A DNA stretch of 64,000 bases from Ooceraea biroi (GCF_003672135.1 NC_039508.1:2852001-2916000), one strand, 5' to 3'; shown: positions 14,816 to 28,677, counted from the stretch's first letter. The notes: generated by a model not told the origin, from the sequence alone. Made by a program: numbers and translations.

Positions 14816-14952
14816 GACCTGCGTTCTGGGGCCTGATAAATCCGCAGTGGTCCCTCTGTACCAAAGGCAGGCGGCAAAGTCCCATCAACATCGAACCGGA
14901 CAAGTTGCTCTTCGATCGTCACTTGAGACCAGTGCACGTCGACAAACACAAA
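14816..14952 (+). CDS. CA10-like: CARP exon A (first visible exon)
   Basis: This exon encodes 45 full residues, reading GPAFWGLINPQWSLC, then a KGRRQSPINIEP segment and HVDKHK. The FWGL, QSPINIEP and DKHK blocks are the N-terminal signature of CA10/CA11-like CARPs. The acceptor is a pyrimidine-rich tract ending TTACAG at 14815. The first codon is split after one base (the Gly of GPAFW), so an upstream exon must end in a single G before its donor. The donor is AAA|GTAATC at 14953, phase 0. The cysteine in WSLC matches the first cysteine of the CARP disulfide. An in-frame ATG at 14797 lies inside the acceptor tract and is not the real start. I looked for an upstream exon encoding the usual Trp-rich N-terminal segment and did not find one. 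Confidence 0.93.
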
Positions 14953-15205
14953 GTAATCTATCCAGTCTTTCGGCTCGCAAAATAGCGCCGTATTTCGCGA
15001 GTATCTCTTTCCATCCCTAGGGACGCACAAACGTTCAACGAAATCAGAACTTCGTGAAGGAAGTTAGTGTAAAGTCTCTCGCGTTTGAAAAATCGATCAA
15101 GCTTTTCCCGAGAAACGCGTGATCATTCATCAATATTTAATTAAGGATTTACAAAATCGATTATAAAAATTAAAATGCCTCGCGTACTATGTCATTTACT
15201 CCATA

Positions 15206-15233
15206 ACATGTTACAATGCTGACAGTAACATGT
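15206..15233. other. Short perfect hairpin in intron
   Basis: ACATGTTAC (15206-15214) and GTAACATGT (15225-15233) are perfect inverted 9-mers around a 10-base loop. It is too short to be a precursor miRNA on its own and its function is unknown. Confidence 0.4.
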
Positions 15234-18200
15234 AGAAAGTGTTGGCGTAATTATCGCGTTAAATGTCGATTGTAGATATCTCGATGAACATTGTTTTTTT
15301 TATGTTATTTATAAGGCCTATCTTTCCAACCCCTCAATAAATTTAATGCGATAATAACCTGATACTCTACTTATCGCGTACATTCGAGCATGATGCCGAA
15401 AGCAGAGTGCGAGAAGTAAATCCCGAAGTTCAGTCTCGTCCCATGTGCACGTCCACTTCAAATGAAGACGAAAGAGCTGTCTGATGGACGCTCATTAGTC
15501 AAACGGAGCACATACTGGGTGTCCCTCAATAAGATGATTAAATTGCTCGGGTTTTTGCCGGAAACTGACGAGGAATGAGAGATATCTCATTGATATTAAC
15601 GATTTAAAAAGCGCGATCCGCTCATTATGACGTTGATGTATTGTTCACGATAAATACGTTCGATTGTTGATCATTACGTGCAATAAACGATCGCGCGTTG
15701 TTACGCGTTTTCCAACCGCGTGTTCTCTTTATCGCAAAATCGTCGATATGTACAAAAAGAGCCCATGCTCTATAATTACACGTCATATTGAAATGAAATT
15801 ATAACAGTATGATAATTATCTTAATTATTTGAAGCCGACTGCATATTATATTTCGAGTAATATAACTGGTATTGCAGTTGAAAAAGTAAATGCAATAAGC
15901 ATATGAAATCTCATAATTACACATTATAACTCGATTCATGTACTTTGGATAAATATGTGATTTGATTTAATATTAAATGCAGCAATAGCAATATCCAATT
16001 TATAATGTTATAGCTTTTACTGCGATATGCAGTTATTAGAGAATTTTACATTTATAAATTTTCCTTTCGTGAGATGGAACATGTTGTCATTTCGCGCAGC
16101 GTATTTGTGCAGTTTAGTTTGTGTAAAATCGCTGCGACTGCAGTTACGCTTTCTTTTCATAATACTTCTTGTAAAAGCTGTGTACAGCAGTTGACTTAAA
16201 ATCGAAGCGCCATGAACTCGCTAAGAACTTGGGTCGAATGATTAAGACCGACATTTCATTAACAACGGAACTAAGTTAAAATTAGAATGTCGGGGAATGA
16301 TTCATTTTGTGCGAGACACCTTTCGAAAAGCAAGGATAAAATCAGGTTGGTTACCGTAGAAGTATTCCCAGAGCTGTCGCGTGATAGTAATGGATTTGGA
16401 ATTCACCGGCGAGAGCTGCTCCACTTTCCCACTGTCCATTTTTCACTGGTCCCGAGTTGCTTGATTCGATAATAAAGCCATTAATTACGGGGCTACCTAT
16501 TTAACGTTGATTTCTGCTCCATCAGAGAGGATGCCTCGAGGAGCCGCAGGAAACGCTAATTTTCCATTAAGAAAACATTTATTCATCGTTATTGCCTTGA
16601 ACCCCTCGGCTCGGCGATGGTTGTGACTTTCAATTTTCCAGCAGACTAGACACACCCGAATATCAATATTTCAGAGCAATATAATGTGTAGCAAAATATA
16701 GACATAATCGGAATTTTTATTGTTTCAACGTTTTGTGTCGCAGGCAATATATGATATTATTTTCACGACCGTATTCGTTATTTTGAATTTCCACCCATCT
16801 GCATGTACAAGTGACTCATGCATGCAGTATGAGCGCATTGAAGAATATATTGAGGGGTCGAAAGCCGTTTATAAATGCATGAACGAAAAGTCTCTGTGAA
16901 CTTTCGATATAGAAGAAGTATGAACTTTCAATGTAGAATAGAGAAACTTGCAACGCTGCTCGATTTACATCTCCATTTATATTCTCATTGATATCTTTTT
17001 GCCTTCGGAACATAACTCTATATAATCCATATTTCAGAGATGATAAAGAAAAAAGTTGCGCAATATATGTATATATCTATAATACGTGTGGAGAACATGA
17101 AAACTTAATGGAACTTAATGGAAAAGAAAGATGATAAAGCCATTAACGTAACTTGTGCTTAAAACATTTATATAAATCTATTCGCTTAAGAAGAACGATT
17201 TCTGGTGATTCACGAATCACAACACGAAGAATCATTTTATGTTGTCCGATACACAATACATGGAAAAGTAATTTGAAAACGGCTAACATTCTCGCGACGA
17301 TGGCTTAATAATTTAGCTAACGTTCTAGTTCTTCCATTACGACTCCCATCTTTGGTAATTTATTTAGCTTACCTTTATTTATCATACTGCTGTGTTCAAT
17401 TTTGTCAACCTTGTGTACTATTTAACGTTCGCACCGAGATATTTCTATCTGGACCGCGAACGGACGTTATATTTAGGCGACTCTCTTTCCTCTCATGTTC
17501 CATGCATTCCCTCGATTTTTCACGAAACATGCATCGCGCGCGGTCATGGTCTCGGGGTGGTTATTTCTTAGAAACGCGAACATGAAAAATGCTCGCGCGC
17601 CACCGTGACAATGCCACCCTCTCGAATCGCATCGGATGCGGGTTTCGCAGACGGATACGAGACCTCACCGTCGTATTTCGCGACCGTTTTCCGGACAAGA
17701 CGCTGGCCGAAAACTACTTCGCGCGCGCGGACGACGATATTGCCCGCGAAAGGATACAATAAATACGGCGCGATCGCGACAATAACTCTTTGTACCAGAT
17801 GCAAGCGACCAGGTCAGGCTCGAAGGACGAAGATATTACTGCAGCGTCTCTCAGTGTTGACTCTTTTCATCGCGTTTCGTTACATGCAGCGTGAAACAGG
17901 CGTCCCTTTTTTCCCGCTTTTCATCTTTACGATGTAGATAAATGTAGAACATTTTATTATGGATAAAATTTTACTGCAAATTAATACGAAATTGCTGGGC
18001 TGATCCATCGTTTGATGGAAGAAAATTGATGAATTTAACAACCGAAACTCTTCTATTTCTCTTTGTCCTGACTTTGTTCTGTATCACTCGTTCATTTCTT
18101 CGCGAATTTATTATCGTCGTCTTGACTCACTTGCTCGTATTATCGTATCATTCACTGCAAGCAGAGCTAACTTGCTCGCCGCATCCGTGAGAGTCGCAGA

Positions 18201-19137
18201 TACGATACTTATTCGCTTCCTGTTCCTATTTCCTGCCGTTTTCCGCAGGAAAAGAAAGAGAAGGAGAGTGAAAAGGAAAAAAGGGTGAAAGGGCAGGGAG
18301 GAGAGAAAAATGCGTGTTCCTTTGACTTTGTGGGCACAAAGTATCTTCTACGGAAATGCGCGTAAAGAGGTTTATACGCGCCACCAAGGTATCGTTTGCT
18401 CTATCGTCGTCATCGTCGTCGGCGTCATTCCCTCCTCGACCTACGGCGATCTCGCTTCCGTTGCTCCTTTCGTTCCCGCCCTTGTGTAGAGTCAATCTTT
18501 TCCAGGGGGTGCGCCAGTAACCACGTTCCCACGAGCTGCGCGCGTAGCTACCGCCGTCGGATGCATTCTGTCGTGCTTTGAAACGAACCGCGGACGGGAC
18601 TCCTCATTGTTTGCCTACCCTCCAGCAAACGACTTCTCTCATCCCTCGCCTCTGCCTCCCCCTCGTCCTCCGGCACACGGAAAGCGCTAAAGAGAGTTCT
18701 CTGAAGTATCCTCTTGTTAACCACGTCGACGCCGCGTCCTCGTCCCTTTCATTGAGACAAGCGGCGTAAAACCGCCGCGAAATCACACGCGGCAATGACG
18801 ACGATAAACCGGCGGTGGCGAGTCGTCGTCAGATTGTAAGAATTTTGCTTGACGCAAGACTCAAGCCGAAGGAAAAAGGAAGAGGAAACTGAATTAAAAA
18901 AAAGGATAAAGTAAAAGCAAAACGAGGAGGAAAAACGGACAAAGCAAAAACGAAAAGTACATTTTCCTCGGGATTTTTGCCCGCCGAGGATATGCTACAT
19001 ACGTGCAAAGCTTTCCCGCAAGAGGATGGACGGGGAAAGGGGATGAGACTCGAGTCCGACTCCGGCTTTTCTCGAGGAAACGCGTTTCGGGGGCGAAACG
19101 GACCAGGAGGGCTTCCCGACGGCGACGGAAACCGCAC

Positions 19138-19168
19138 TGACGTCACACCTGGCCCCGCGCTATTTAAA
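19138..19168 (+). promoter_or_regulatory. Candidate internal promoter: CRE palindrome plus TATA-like box
   Basis: A full palindromic cAMP-response element TGACGTCA (19138-19145) lies 15 bp before TATTTAAA (19161-19168) in CpG-rich DNA. This spacing is common in CREB/ATF-regulated core promoters and would predict initiation near 19190 on the + strand. It lies inside the CARP intron upstream of exon B, so it could drive a shorter CARP transcript, a nested non-coding RNA or an enhancer RNA. TATTTAAA is almost symmetric, so direction is not certain. No initiator motif could be confirmed. Confidence 0.35.
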
Positions 19169-20729
19169 CGCGCGGTCTCGGCGGCCGGCTCGACACCCCG
19201 GCAAACCACCCCGTCTCGCCGGTACGACGAAGTCGTGTGCGAGTCCGGGTGGGAACCTCGTGAATTTATACGCCGTTTAACCCGGTTAAAACTTTGGCAC
19301 TTAAATTAAACAATAGAACGAACCGCGCGCGCCGCCCGCCGGAGTCGAACGTACGTCTTCGGCTCGGCGAAGCTCGCTGCAGCCGTTTCATCTCCCTTCC
19401 TGCTGGCGTTCCCTTTATTTCCTTGTCTCCCTATCTCCCTTTCTCTCGCCCGGCCAGGCTTTCGTTCGTAGATGGCCAGTCTGCCCGCGAAAACGTCTAT
19501 AGATCGTTTCACAATACGGCGCGGTGCGGTAGCAGCTGTAGATACGACAGATACCCTAATTTTGCTATAGGAACTCACGCTTCCGAGCGAAACCTAATTC
19601 GCCTCGGTCAATTTCCACCCAGTCTGTCTCCCGTCCTTGTCCCATCTGCTGCAATTCGGTAATCTGGCGAGAGAGATCAATTACACCGACTTTCGATTAC
19701 GAGTATCCTTATTTCATTCGTTCAAGGAGATTTATTCACCGGAGAGCGTGAATTGAATTGTTACGGGGATATTATGAGTAGAATAGCTGACAGCGAAAAA
19801 GCTTTCTCATGGTTTCACGAAAGTAATGTGATTATATGCAAGAAGAGAATATTTCAATAAATTAACAATAATTTAACGTTTAAGACACACGAGAGCGCTA
19901 GTTTCTAGCTAGCTGGAGCGCGCTTCCAGCTGGCGCAATGAATAAATAAATGGCCATTTCCTTGACCGCGGCTCATAATTTATGACATGCTTTAATTATA
20001 AAGAAGTTAACAGGTAATCACACGTATTGTCGGACCACCCTGCACACCGACGTTACTTGCCGTAATTTTATTTCAACAAGTGATCGAGTAGATTTCGGTG
20101 GAACGGCATCGGTCTTTACGAGCTGCCTCTATCTCTGGCGCGCACTAAAGTCGCCGCTAACGGCCCGTCGATACCACAGTACGTTTCTTCGCACGAACAA
20201 TCCCCCCGTGAAACCGGCTAGTTGTGCATCCCCACTGTCGAGCTCGCCATAATCGAAGCTGTAACGAGCGCGTTCTCTTACGTCGCTCCGGAATTGCCAA
20301 TTCCCGGGGCGTACTTCGTGGCCGCGCGCCGTAATTGAAGCCGCACGTCTCGATAAACTCGATCGTAGCAGAGAAACGTGTAGGAAACTGTCGTGCCGCA
20401 CAAATCGACGTAACCGCCGTATAAACAGAGCGGACTGTTAGTTAATTCGCCGAGGAAAGACCGCGAAGCCAGGGAGAAGCTTTTCGCTTTTCACGAGGGT
20501 GGCGGTGAACGTGAGTCGCGTGCGCGGCGATTTTACCCGCTAGCCGGGTTTAATTCGCGTTAATTACCGGACAACGTTGTGTTGTCCCGGTACCGGGGTG
20601 TTTCGGTTAATTCCAGTCTGCCTCAGTTCTCATTTTCTCAGAAACTCGGAAACTTCTATTCGTCCAGGCGTTAATCGCAGGTTCGTCACGATCAAGATAT
20701 CTGTTTCGCGGCAAATTCGTGTTACAACT

Positions 20730-20804
20730 AAATCCGTTTTTCGCAGTCTCCAGATGCCTGCAGCGCAGTCGCGCCAGATTGCAGACTGTATGAAAAACGG
20801 ATTT
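20730..20804. ncRNA. Pre-miRNA-like hairpin in CARP intron (candidate)
   Basis: AAATCCGTTTTTC (20730-20742) pairs perfectly with GAAAAACGGATTT (20792-20804). After a 2-base bulge, GCAGTCT (20743-20749) pairs with AGACTGT (20783-20789) with one G-U. The result is a 20-bp stem over 75 bases with a 33-base terminal region, the size and shape of an insect miRNA precursor. The 3' arm could yield a 22-mer ending near 20804. I do not recognise the sequence as a known miRNA family. The strand is undetermined because both complements fold; the CARP transcript would carry the + version. A small foldback transposon remnant is the alternative. Confidence 0.35.
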
Positions 20805-22946
20805 CCGACGTGTCCCAGCAAATCTCACGAGCGCTTCGTGACAGCCTACATCGGAAAAGCACCCACGCGCGACAATTCTCCCTCTTAACTTAAGCATCCC
20901 CGCGAAACTCGATTATTCCCAACCGACTTCTTCCAAGCCGGCGTCTCCGGCGTTAGTCGAGGAGGCGGGAGGTCGTCGGGTATTAATCGTGAAGCATCGC
21001 CGGCGCCGCAAAGTCGATGAACTTTAAGAAGATTTGGCGCCACGCGTTTCTTATATCTCGACATTCCCCTTTACGTTCCAACGTTCCCCAATGTCGTGCT
21101 CGTGAATTCTGCAGTTCCTGCGGGAACAAAACGGAGTGTGGGCCCTATGGCAGTCTCCAGAATGCGCAATGACGATTGTGTGAATCGAAGCAGACGACTT
21201 TCCTCAAGAATCAGGAAGGTATGAGAGGGAACGCGAGGGAGAAAGCAAGAGGGAGGAAATGGCGACGAGGATGATTCACCACCCGGTTGGACCCGGTCGA
21301 ACTTTGAGTTTCGTCGAAAGAAGGGTGGCCTTTGTGCACGCGTTCGAGACCGCGCGGAGGAGAGTTCGAGGCTGCCGCGTTTCGCCATGAATCCTCTTCC
21401 GGTCTCCCTTCGGTCTAGAGTCGCCTCCATTGATCCAAGTTCGAGAACAGTGGTGCCAGGCGGGGAAAAAAAAGAAACTTGAGTCCACGAAAAACCCGAA
21501 GGGGTCGACGAATTATTCCCCGAGGCGATCGAAAGTGGCGGAGGATACGGCTGGGGCGGGATGAGGAATCTATCGCGAAATAATGAATTATGCGCCATTG
21601 ACTCTCTTCTGCGCGTCGGAGGAAAGTCATCGCCGCCGTCGCTGCCGCCGACATCACCGTCGCCTGCTCGCGTTCATTTCTCTCTGTCATCGCGAGGAGG
21701 GCCGATGTCTTAATGAATTCGGGAGGAAACAGCGATGAGGAGTTTTCCCGAGTGAGATTAACGATCAGCGTGAGATTGTTTAAATTTAAGGGGCCGATGC
21801 GCCCCGATAGCAGATTTTTGCATTGTAACGCTCGAGATTTGCTCGCTGTAACTTTCAGTTTATCTTGTTCGGTTTATGCCACCGTGCTTATTAATTTGAC
21901 GTGCTTCTCAAGTCCAATCGTCTTTCTATACAAAGCTGCCTCGGACAAAAGGCTCTCTCTCTCTTTCTCTCTCGGATAACGCTGAAAGATTATTAGAGAA
22001 TATCTGTACACGCGATGGAATTTTTATTACCACTCCTCTTTAACGCGTAAGAGTAAGTACAGTTTTAAAAAGATTTGCGGAACTGAAAAGATTCTACATT
22101 AATGCAGAATGACCGTGCGAAAGAGTCTGCGCGAAAAGGAAGCGAAAAGGTTCGGGGTCGAGAGGAAAAAGAGGTCAGGGGCCAAAAATCTATTGCAAAA
22201 TAATAAGTTATCTCCCGACGACTTTTGCCGACGTGTCTCCCGCGGCTGGCTTCTCCCCGAGGTTACCTCATTATTTCTAACTGATGACGCCATAATTCAG
22301 GTTCTCGGCGACGTACAAGAAAATGGACTTCCCCAGCCTCGTCTTGCACTTTGCCGAGCTCCTGCGCGACATGGCACCGTGTCTGGTTTTGCTATTCCAT
22401 CCAATTAAATGCCTAATCAATTACCGCGCGGACGACGAGTTGCCGCCCTTTCTTGTAGGCATCTTTGCAACCGCGCTCTTATGCAGCTCATTACGATAAG
22501 ATATGCGAAAGCCATTGTTCCGGAATCTCGTTCTAAAGCACATCGAATCAGTGTTAAAAATACCGTGCACGTTGCTACTCACAAAAACATTTTCCTACAT
22601 AGCATAGATAAATCGATTCTGCAGGAATATGTGACGTTTAGCATATATATACATATAATTAATTTATTATTAGTTTATTATTAATTTATCAAATTTTGAA
22701 TAAAAGTATATTAATTAGTAACGTGTCATGTTTTAAGTTTAACATTTATTGTTATCATTACAAGACGTTTTGATATAAAATAAAATTGTGAAAATAAAAG
22801 TGTTCTCTCTTTCTTTCATCATTACTCGATTAATAGGTTTATATTGCTATCTCTAAATGCATTTATGCAAATGTATTTATTTGTATTTGTTTTACTAAGT
22901 TAATACTAATTAAAAGCTAATCAGGTTTAATTAATGTTGCTTTCAG

Positions 22947-23138
22947 ATTTCCGGTCATTTGCATAATACTGGACAGTTCCTGGTGTTTCGAGCAGACAGA
23001 GAAGCGAAGATACGAGTCAATATAACAGATGGTCCGCTTGCTTACCATTATCAGTTTGAAGAAATATATATTCACTATGGGATGGACGATGATTACGGTT
23101 CCGAGCATCGTATCAATAACTATGCTTTCCCCGCTGAG
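22947..23138 (+). CDS. CA10-like: CARP exon B (zinc-ligand strand region)
   Basis: This exon encodes 64 residues from ISGHLHNTGQ to NNYAFPAE. The acceptor is TTGCTTTCAG at 22946 and the donor GAG|GTGAGT at 23139; both ends are phase 0. It holds EEIYIHYG, which aligns with the QFHFHWG strand of active carbonic anhydrases. The first histidine ligand is Tyr here and the second (His) is kept. GSEHRIN is the strongly conserved CA block that follows. NTGQ replaces NNGH, so the proton-shuttle histidine is absent. The sequon NIT (in VNITDGP) matches the position of the NIS sequon in vertebrate CA10, supporting secretion. The loop after HYG is acidic (MDDDYG). Confidence 0.95.
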
Positions 23139-26100
23139 GTGAGTGGCCTGAATTAGTAACAACCAATTAACACGCGGCCAATAAAATCGTTTAATAAAAC
23201 GAACGCGCGTTGAATGGAAACGCGAGTAATTGCAATTTTAAACATGCTAATTGGTTTTAATAAAAGAAATCGTACGCTCTGTGTACGAGTGTAAAAGTAC
23301 GAGTGACAGTTTATCGTACTTTTAATATTTTCCGGATAACATAAAATTAGTTAAGACTTTTTTACCGTCTTTAATAATTTTAAGAATCTTTATTCGTTTA
23401 ATTTTTAAATACTTTTTGCGATATTGGACGTATACGTCGGTCTCTTTTTGTTTATAAATTGTGAAGGGAGTAATAAAGGAAGAACCATTTTCGGATTACT
23501 GAAATTCGGATTACAGACCAATTCGAATGTTCATTATAAATTAATGCATGTTTCAATTATCTCGTACTGATCATAATATATTCTTTTTTCCGGAAAAAGC
23601 TACATGCACATTTGCCTCTATTATTTTGCAAGGAAGATTATGAAAGAATAATGAGAACATTGTTAAAGGCACTAAAAGAACACATATATGCATTGATTTT
23701 CATAAATAAATAATTAGATTGCTTTGAATTGTGTAGGTAATGCAAGAACTTTGTGACTATTTGCGAAACGTTGCGCATTTGGAAGTTTACAATATTATTT
23801 ATTTACAATATTATTTGTACGTTATTAACTAATTATATTGTGAACGACTTTATAGTGAAATGATGCTTATAATAACAATTGCAACCCCAGGATTTTGGCG
23901 AACGCCAACCACAAACGCGGTATAGACAATCATGAAATTCTAATCGCACCATTAACCTAACAATCACTTTACAAAGCGACAAATAATTAGGATTATCATG
24001 TAATTTGCAGTCTGCCAATTAATTTTAACCGCAATACAGTCGGGAGCCGTGCCTGTGACACGCGTGCATAGTTCTCTCGTAAAATTCCGCATATTGGCGG
24101 ACGTGATTTTATTCACGAATGTGCTGTACGTAAAATCATTGCCGTAAAACAGAAACGGAGGATGACCCGCGAGTGACGATATAATTAATTGAAATTAATT
24201 ACGTGCCGGCGTCGTAACGAGACAAATTAAACATTCGTTAAACGGGACGTGACGGCGGCCCAATTAACTGTGACCCGCTTATTTCTCTGAAAATCAAAAT
24301 CATATTATTTTTTCTTGCTAGTATGTGCAATTGAGTTTTCTTGTATCCATAAAATGATGACGCGATTCGCTATCATCAGCCTGCTAAATTACAGAAAAGG
24401 AAAATAAAACATAAAATCGTATGACTTTAGCCTGTTTCCTTATTGCTATTATTAAATACATTATACTATTTCTAAGACACTGTCATTTTTCCGAATAATC
24501 ATTAAGAAAAGCGTCCCCTCATTTATTTGATATAAGAATCGGAAATGACCTACGAGTGTAATAACAAAGAAGAAAATGAAGATAAGAAGGAAATGAAAAT
24601 GAAGCTGCACAATATCCTCTGAAAAGTAAATGGCAATGGGTAAAAGTTCGTAACGGAATGTTGGCGAACAGATTCCACGCAAGAAGCCAAGTCTGCTAAA
24701 AAATTAAAACTTCCGAAAGCGAGCGCGAGAGCGATTAAATTGGCGAAAATGTAATATCGATTAGTACTCTCGTAAATATAGGTCGGAGGGTATCTTTCCT
24801 ATCCTTTTTTTTCTTAATGACTATAAAGAATAGATTAATGAATCCGCGCAACTAGAGGCAATTATCGGGAATCGATAATCAAGAAGTCCAAATGCGTTTG
24901 TAGGATGTCGAATCGATGACACGACTAACACGGATTTCTCATTTATTAAAATTCAATGCACGTAACAGTGTGCCAATAATAACTAACTTCCTGATCGCGA
25001 ATTCTCTCAGATAGCGGTAATGAGTTACAAACAGCGGCGCTAATTCAATTTGAATGTTGCGGATATGATTAAATAGATGGACAGCTTATAATTAAATCCG
25101 TATTTAGCCGTGTCCAACGTTGCTTCTAAAAGAGCGACAGAAACTTCGTTATTCATGAACTATAATATCTATTTAATTAATTTTATATAAAAATTGTTAT
25201 TTTTTTCGTGAAGACGAGATTATTTTATTCTTCTTGATGTATTGTGATTTTTGAATATGATATAAAAGGAATTAAAATTTTATCCAGCAATTTGTACAAG
25301 CATTTTCTATTCGTTGTATCTTCACGTTTTTAAAATTACATATATTAATATGACAAAAATTGACGCAATTTAGTTCACTGCATTGCACTCAACTGTTACA
25401 TTTTTGTAGAGGAATAACGCATTGAGATTTTTCAAAATATTTTTGAATTTTATATGAAAAAGTTGTTTTTACTTAAAACTAAAATAAAATTTCTGATTCG
25501 TTCCAATAGCATGATATAAGATGTGTGTCACAAGGTAAATTCGGAATATCGATCTCATACGTTCGTTCTACGCGGATGTGTGCGTGCGATATCAGGCATG
25601 ATACGTGAATGGAAGAGAATGTTCAATACCATCCATCCCAAGATACGAAGAATTTAGATATGCAGTTTTCAACTCGAGGGTGTATTTTTATTTCGACATG
25701 CATAGCAATCCGAGTACGTAGTTTCCGTCTTGACGCGCCTTGGGCTTAGATTTTTCAAGAAATCGCGCGTTCAAGAGAAAACTCGGTAGGGCGCGTACTG
25801 TGTGTACAATGTCGCGACGATCCTTTTTGCGCCCGCTAAAACTCGATGTACACCGTGATTTAGAGCGCTGCGCGTGGAGAAGAGTTACTGATGCACATTG
25901 CTGTTTCGCAAGACACCAGAGGAAAAGCGCCAAATGCGACCGGCCATTATATGCTCGCGTCCTCGGTGAGGAACGGGCTTTCAATGGCGCCGTGAATCAA
26001 AGCCAGTCACCTACCATCGTACGGTCTACCACCCTCATCTTATACGCCGCTTATACGCTGCTCCTCCTATATAGGAGTCCAACTATGAGAACGTATGTGA

Positions 26101-28677
26101 ATTAATTTGGTAGCTGCAAGAAGGGCAGATCCGGTATTTCTGCGCCCGCCAAATTGATTCTGGTCTCGAGCGAAGAAGGCCACGTCATAGTTTGCTAAAT
26201 GCGAAAAGCTATCAGCCGCAATCATCAGAATTGTCCAGAATTAATCTTCTCAATACTTTAATAAATGCAATTTACGACGCTTAAATTCTTCAATAAATTT
26301 TATTAATATTCTAATATTACGAGGAAGAATTTTCTCAAATTGTTGCTATGCCAAAGATAGAACGTAGACCTTTAAATATTATAGGTTGCAATAGCCATCA
26401 GGTATTCCGGTTGTATCGAATTTTGGATACGGCGAAGATAGTTAAGGAAGGTGTCAATATTAGATATATAAATAAGCGCGGTAATCGCGCGGCATATAAC
26501 ATTATAGTCAATAAAGAGAGCATAACGTGTTTATTGATCATTAATTCAGTACTCCCGGCGGGGAGAGCAAACACAATTACATTCGGTATCGACATGCACG
26601 GTGCATTATGCTAGGTGTAGTATAATGCTGAGTGTTCAATAGGCGCCGGTGTATTCAATGACAAAAGTTACTCGCTCAATTTAGAGAAAGAGAGGCATTC
26701 AATGGAGGCATGCCGACCCAAATATGCTGAAGCTGCAAAATTAAATGTCGAATCTCCTGCTGATCGCTCTCTCTTGCGACTGTAAGCCCGAGATTTTCGA
26801 TGTAATCGCAATTTATTACGCATTATTCAGCTGGGAGCGTCGGTAAATCTTCCTGAAATTTCATTTTCTGTTTAGCCACGTTTAGTCGCAGGAATAAACA
26901 TTCCTCGCCCAGAGTTTCCATCAGGCGCAGCTAAAACAGCGCGAGCTCGTGGCTACCCACCCGGATTCGTTACGCGATTTGCATTCAAATGTAACAGCGG
27001 TGTCGTTGGGGGTAGCGACGCGTTAAAAAGCCGGACGATTAATCAGCGCGGTGAAGGGTCCGCGCAAATCCGTAGCTGTAGCCAAGTGTCAAAGGAACAC
27101 GAATAATTCAAGTCGACGACAACGGCGACGACGATGACGATCGACAAGCCACTGGCGGCTGCAGCGGTGGCATCTTAACCACGTAAACACACGACGGCGG
27201 AGACACCATGGCTGAATCCATGGCTGGGCGTTGGTAACGCGCATAATGAAATCTGCATTAATACGTACGCCCGGAAACCCCCGCGGGGTGACTGAGATCG
27301 GCAGGCGGTCTGCGGGCTGGGAGAAGATTGGCGGAATGTGAGGGTAGCGGGTTAGTTGGTACGGTGGTTAGCGCGTTGGTTTGGGGAGAAGGCTCGGTTT
27401 GAAAGCCGGGAGGACAAGGGGATTCCAAGAGCCACGACACTCAAGCGAGTCTGACCCATTACTGGCGTGTTTGAGGGACGAGCCGCTTTGATGCCGAAAG
27501 CCTACTCGAGGAGCGGCTGATGGAGTGCCTCGAGTGCGCGCTCCTCGAATGGGGTCCGCTGTCTCTCGTCCTCCCCTGCCCTTTCTTCGCCCTTTCCCCC
27601 TCGGGGAAACGGATGTCCACGGGAGAGCAGAATCTACCCTCTTGCCACCCGAGCAGACAGGCCCCTGTCGAGGCCGTTCGCGAATTTATGGCTGCCATGC
27701 CCGGCCAAATTGGGCAGACCGCGCGCGCTGCGTATTATTGTTCGCCATCGATCACGTGGGAAATGTCGGCGCGATTTTACTCAACGCGTCTCCGAGGGAA
27801 AAAGATAGCCGGCCTCGGGAGAATATTTACTCGGAAATGGCATACAAGGGGAATGGGAATCTGCGTAGAGAGTAGAGAATAGTCCATAGCTGTTGAACAT
27901 GTCAATGGTTTCGACAAGATAACCATGTAATCATTCTGACACTATAAGCGATCTCGAAAATAAAAAAAATTGTATGTGTCGTCATTGTGGATTTTATGTT
28001 ATCCAAACTTTGTAAGTGATGTAATTATTAATATTTCACTACGATGTTACGATAATTGAAAGCTTCTAGTTTCTATGAAATTATGCAGTTGTCAAAATAG
28101 CAATGGTGAAACATGTGGCGCTGTTTTGCAGATGAATGTTTTATCTTTCAGGAGGAGTATCGATATAGTTTGTACCAGTTTACACATTAGTTTCAAAAAG
28201 TCTAATACGAATGAGCGCGGTAAAAGTAAAATAGTGCATCGCAATTTTTGCAATACTGTTCTGAAATAGTTCAAGTTCTCTCATGCTTTTATCTCATTTT
28301 GAGAATTGCTGTTTGATTTTTTATATTCGTGATTCCGAAGCAGATGTAACTCTTGAAAAATTAAATCGGTCAGTTACTTTTGGTATCGAAACCGAAACAG
28401 AACGGCGCAAGTGCAAATGCAATAGGATGCTAACGGTCCTTTTGATAGCAACGACGTTCTGACAGCCGGTATACCCACTAATGGTCAAACAACGTGGCAC
28501 GGGATTCGAGTGCTATGATTATGCTACCGGAGCGTACACAAATTGACAGGCATAATTGGTTTAATTTCTGCATGGCGTCCATGCCTGTGGAACGCGGCCG
28601 TACAGAATTGTCTGGAAGGACGCTAATGCCTTAAAGCCACCCGTCACTATTGGCACACTTCATCGCGCAAATGGAAC

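Larger units (their letters stand above)
14953..22946 (+). other. CARP intron between exons A and B (7994 bp)
   Basis: The intron starts GTAATC and ends TTTCAG. It contains a CpG-dense, GC-rich block at about 17.55-21.7 kb that includes a CRE/TATA promoter-like site and a pre-miRNA-like hairpin. It also has purine-rich tracts near 18249-18310 and 18860-18950, and a TCG triplet run near 18403-18424. No coding exon was recognised; the open frames in the GC-rich block reflect few stop codons rather than coding sequence. Confidence 0.75.

Noticed and set aside
14788..15030. Minus-strand frame over CARP exon A
   Set aside because: It is an antisense shadow of a clear coding exon.
15509..15530. 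CTGGGTGTCCC, similar to the tips of some insect transposons
   Set aside because: No inverse partner or coding remnant was found nearby.
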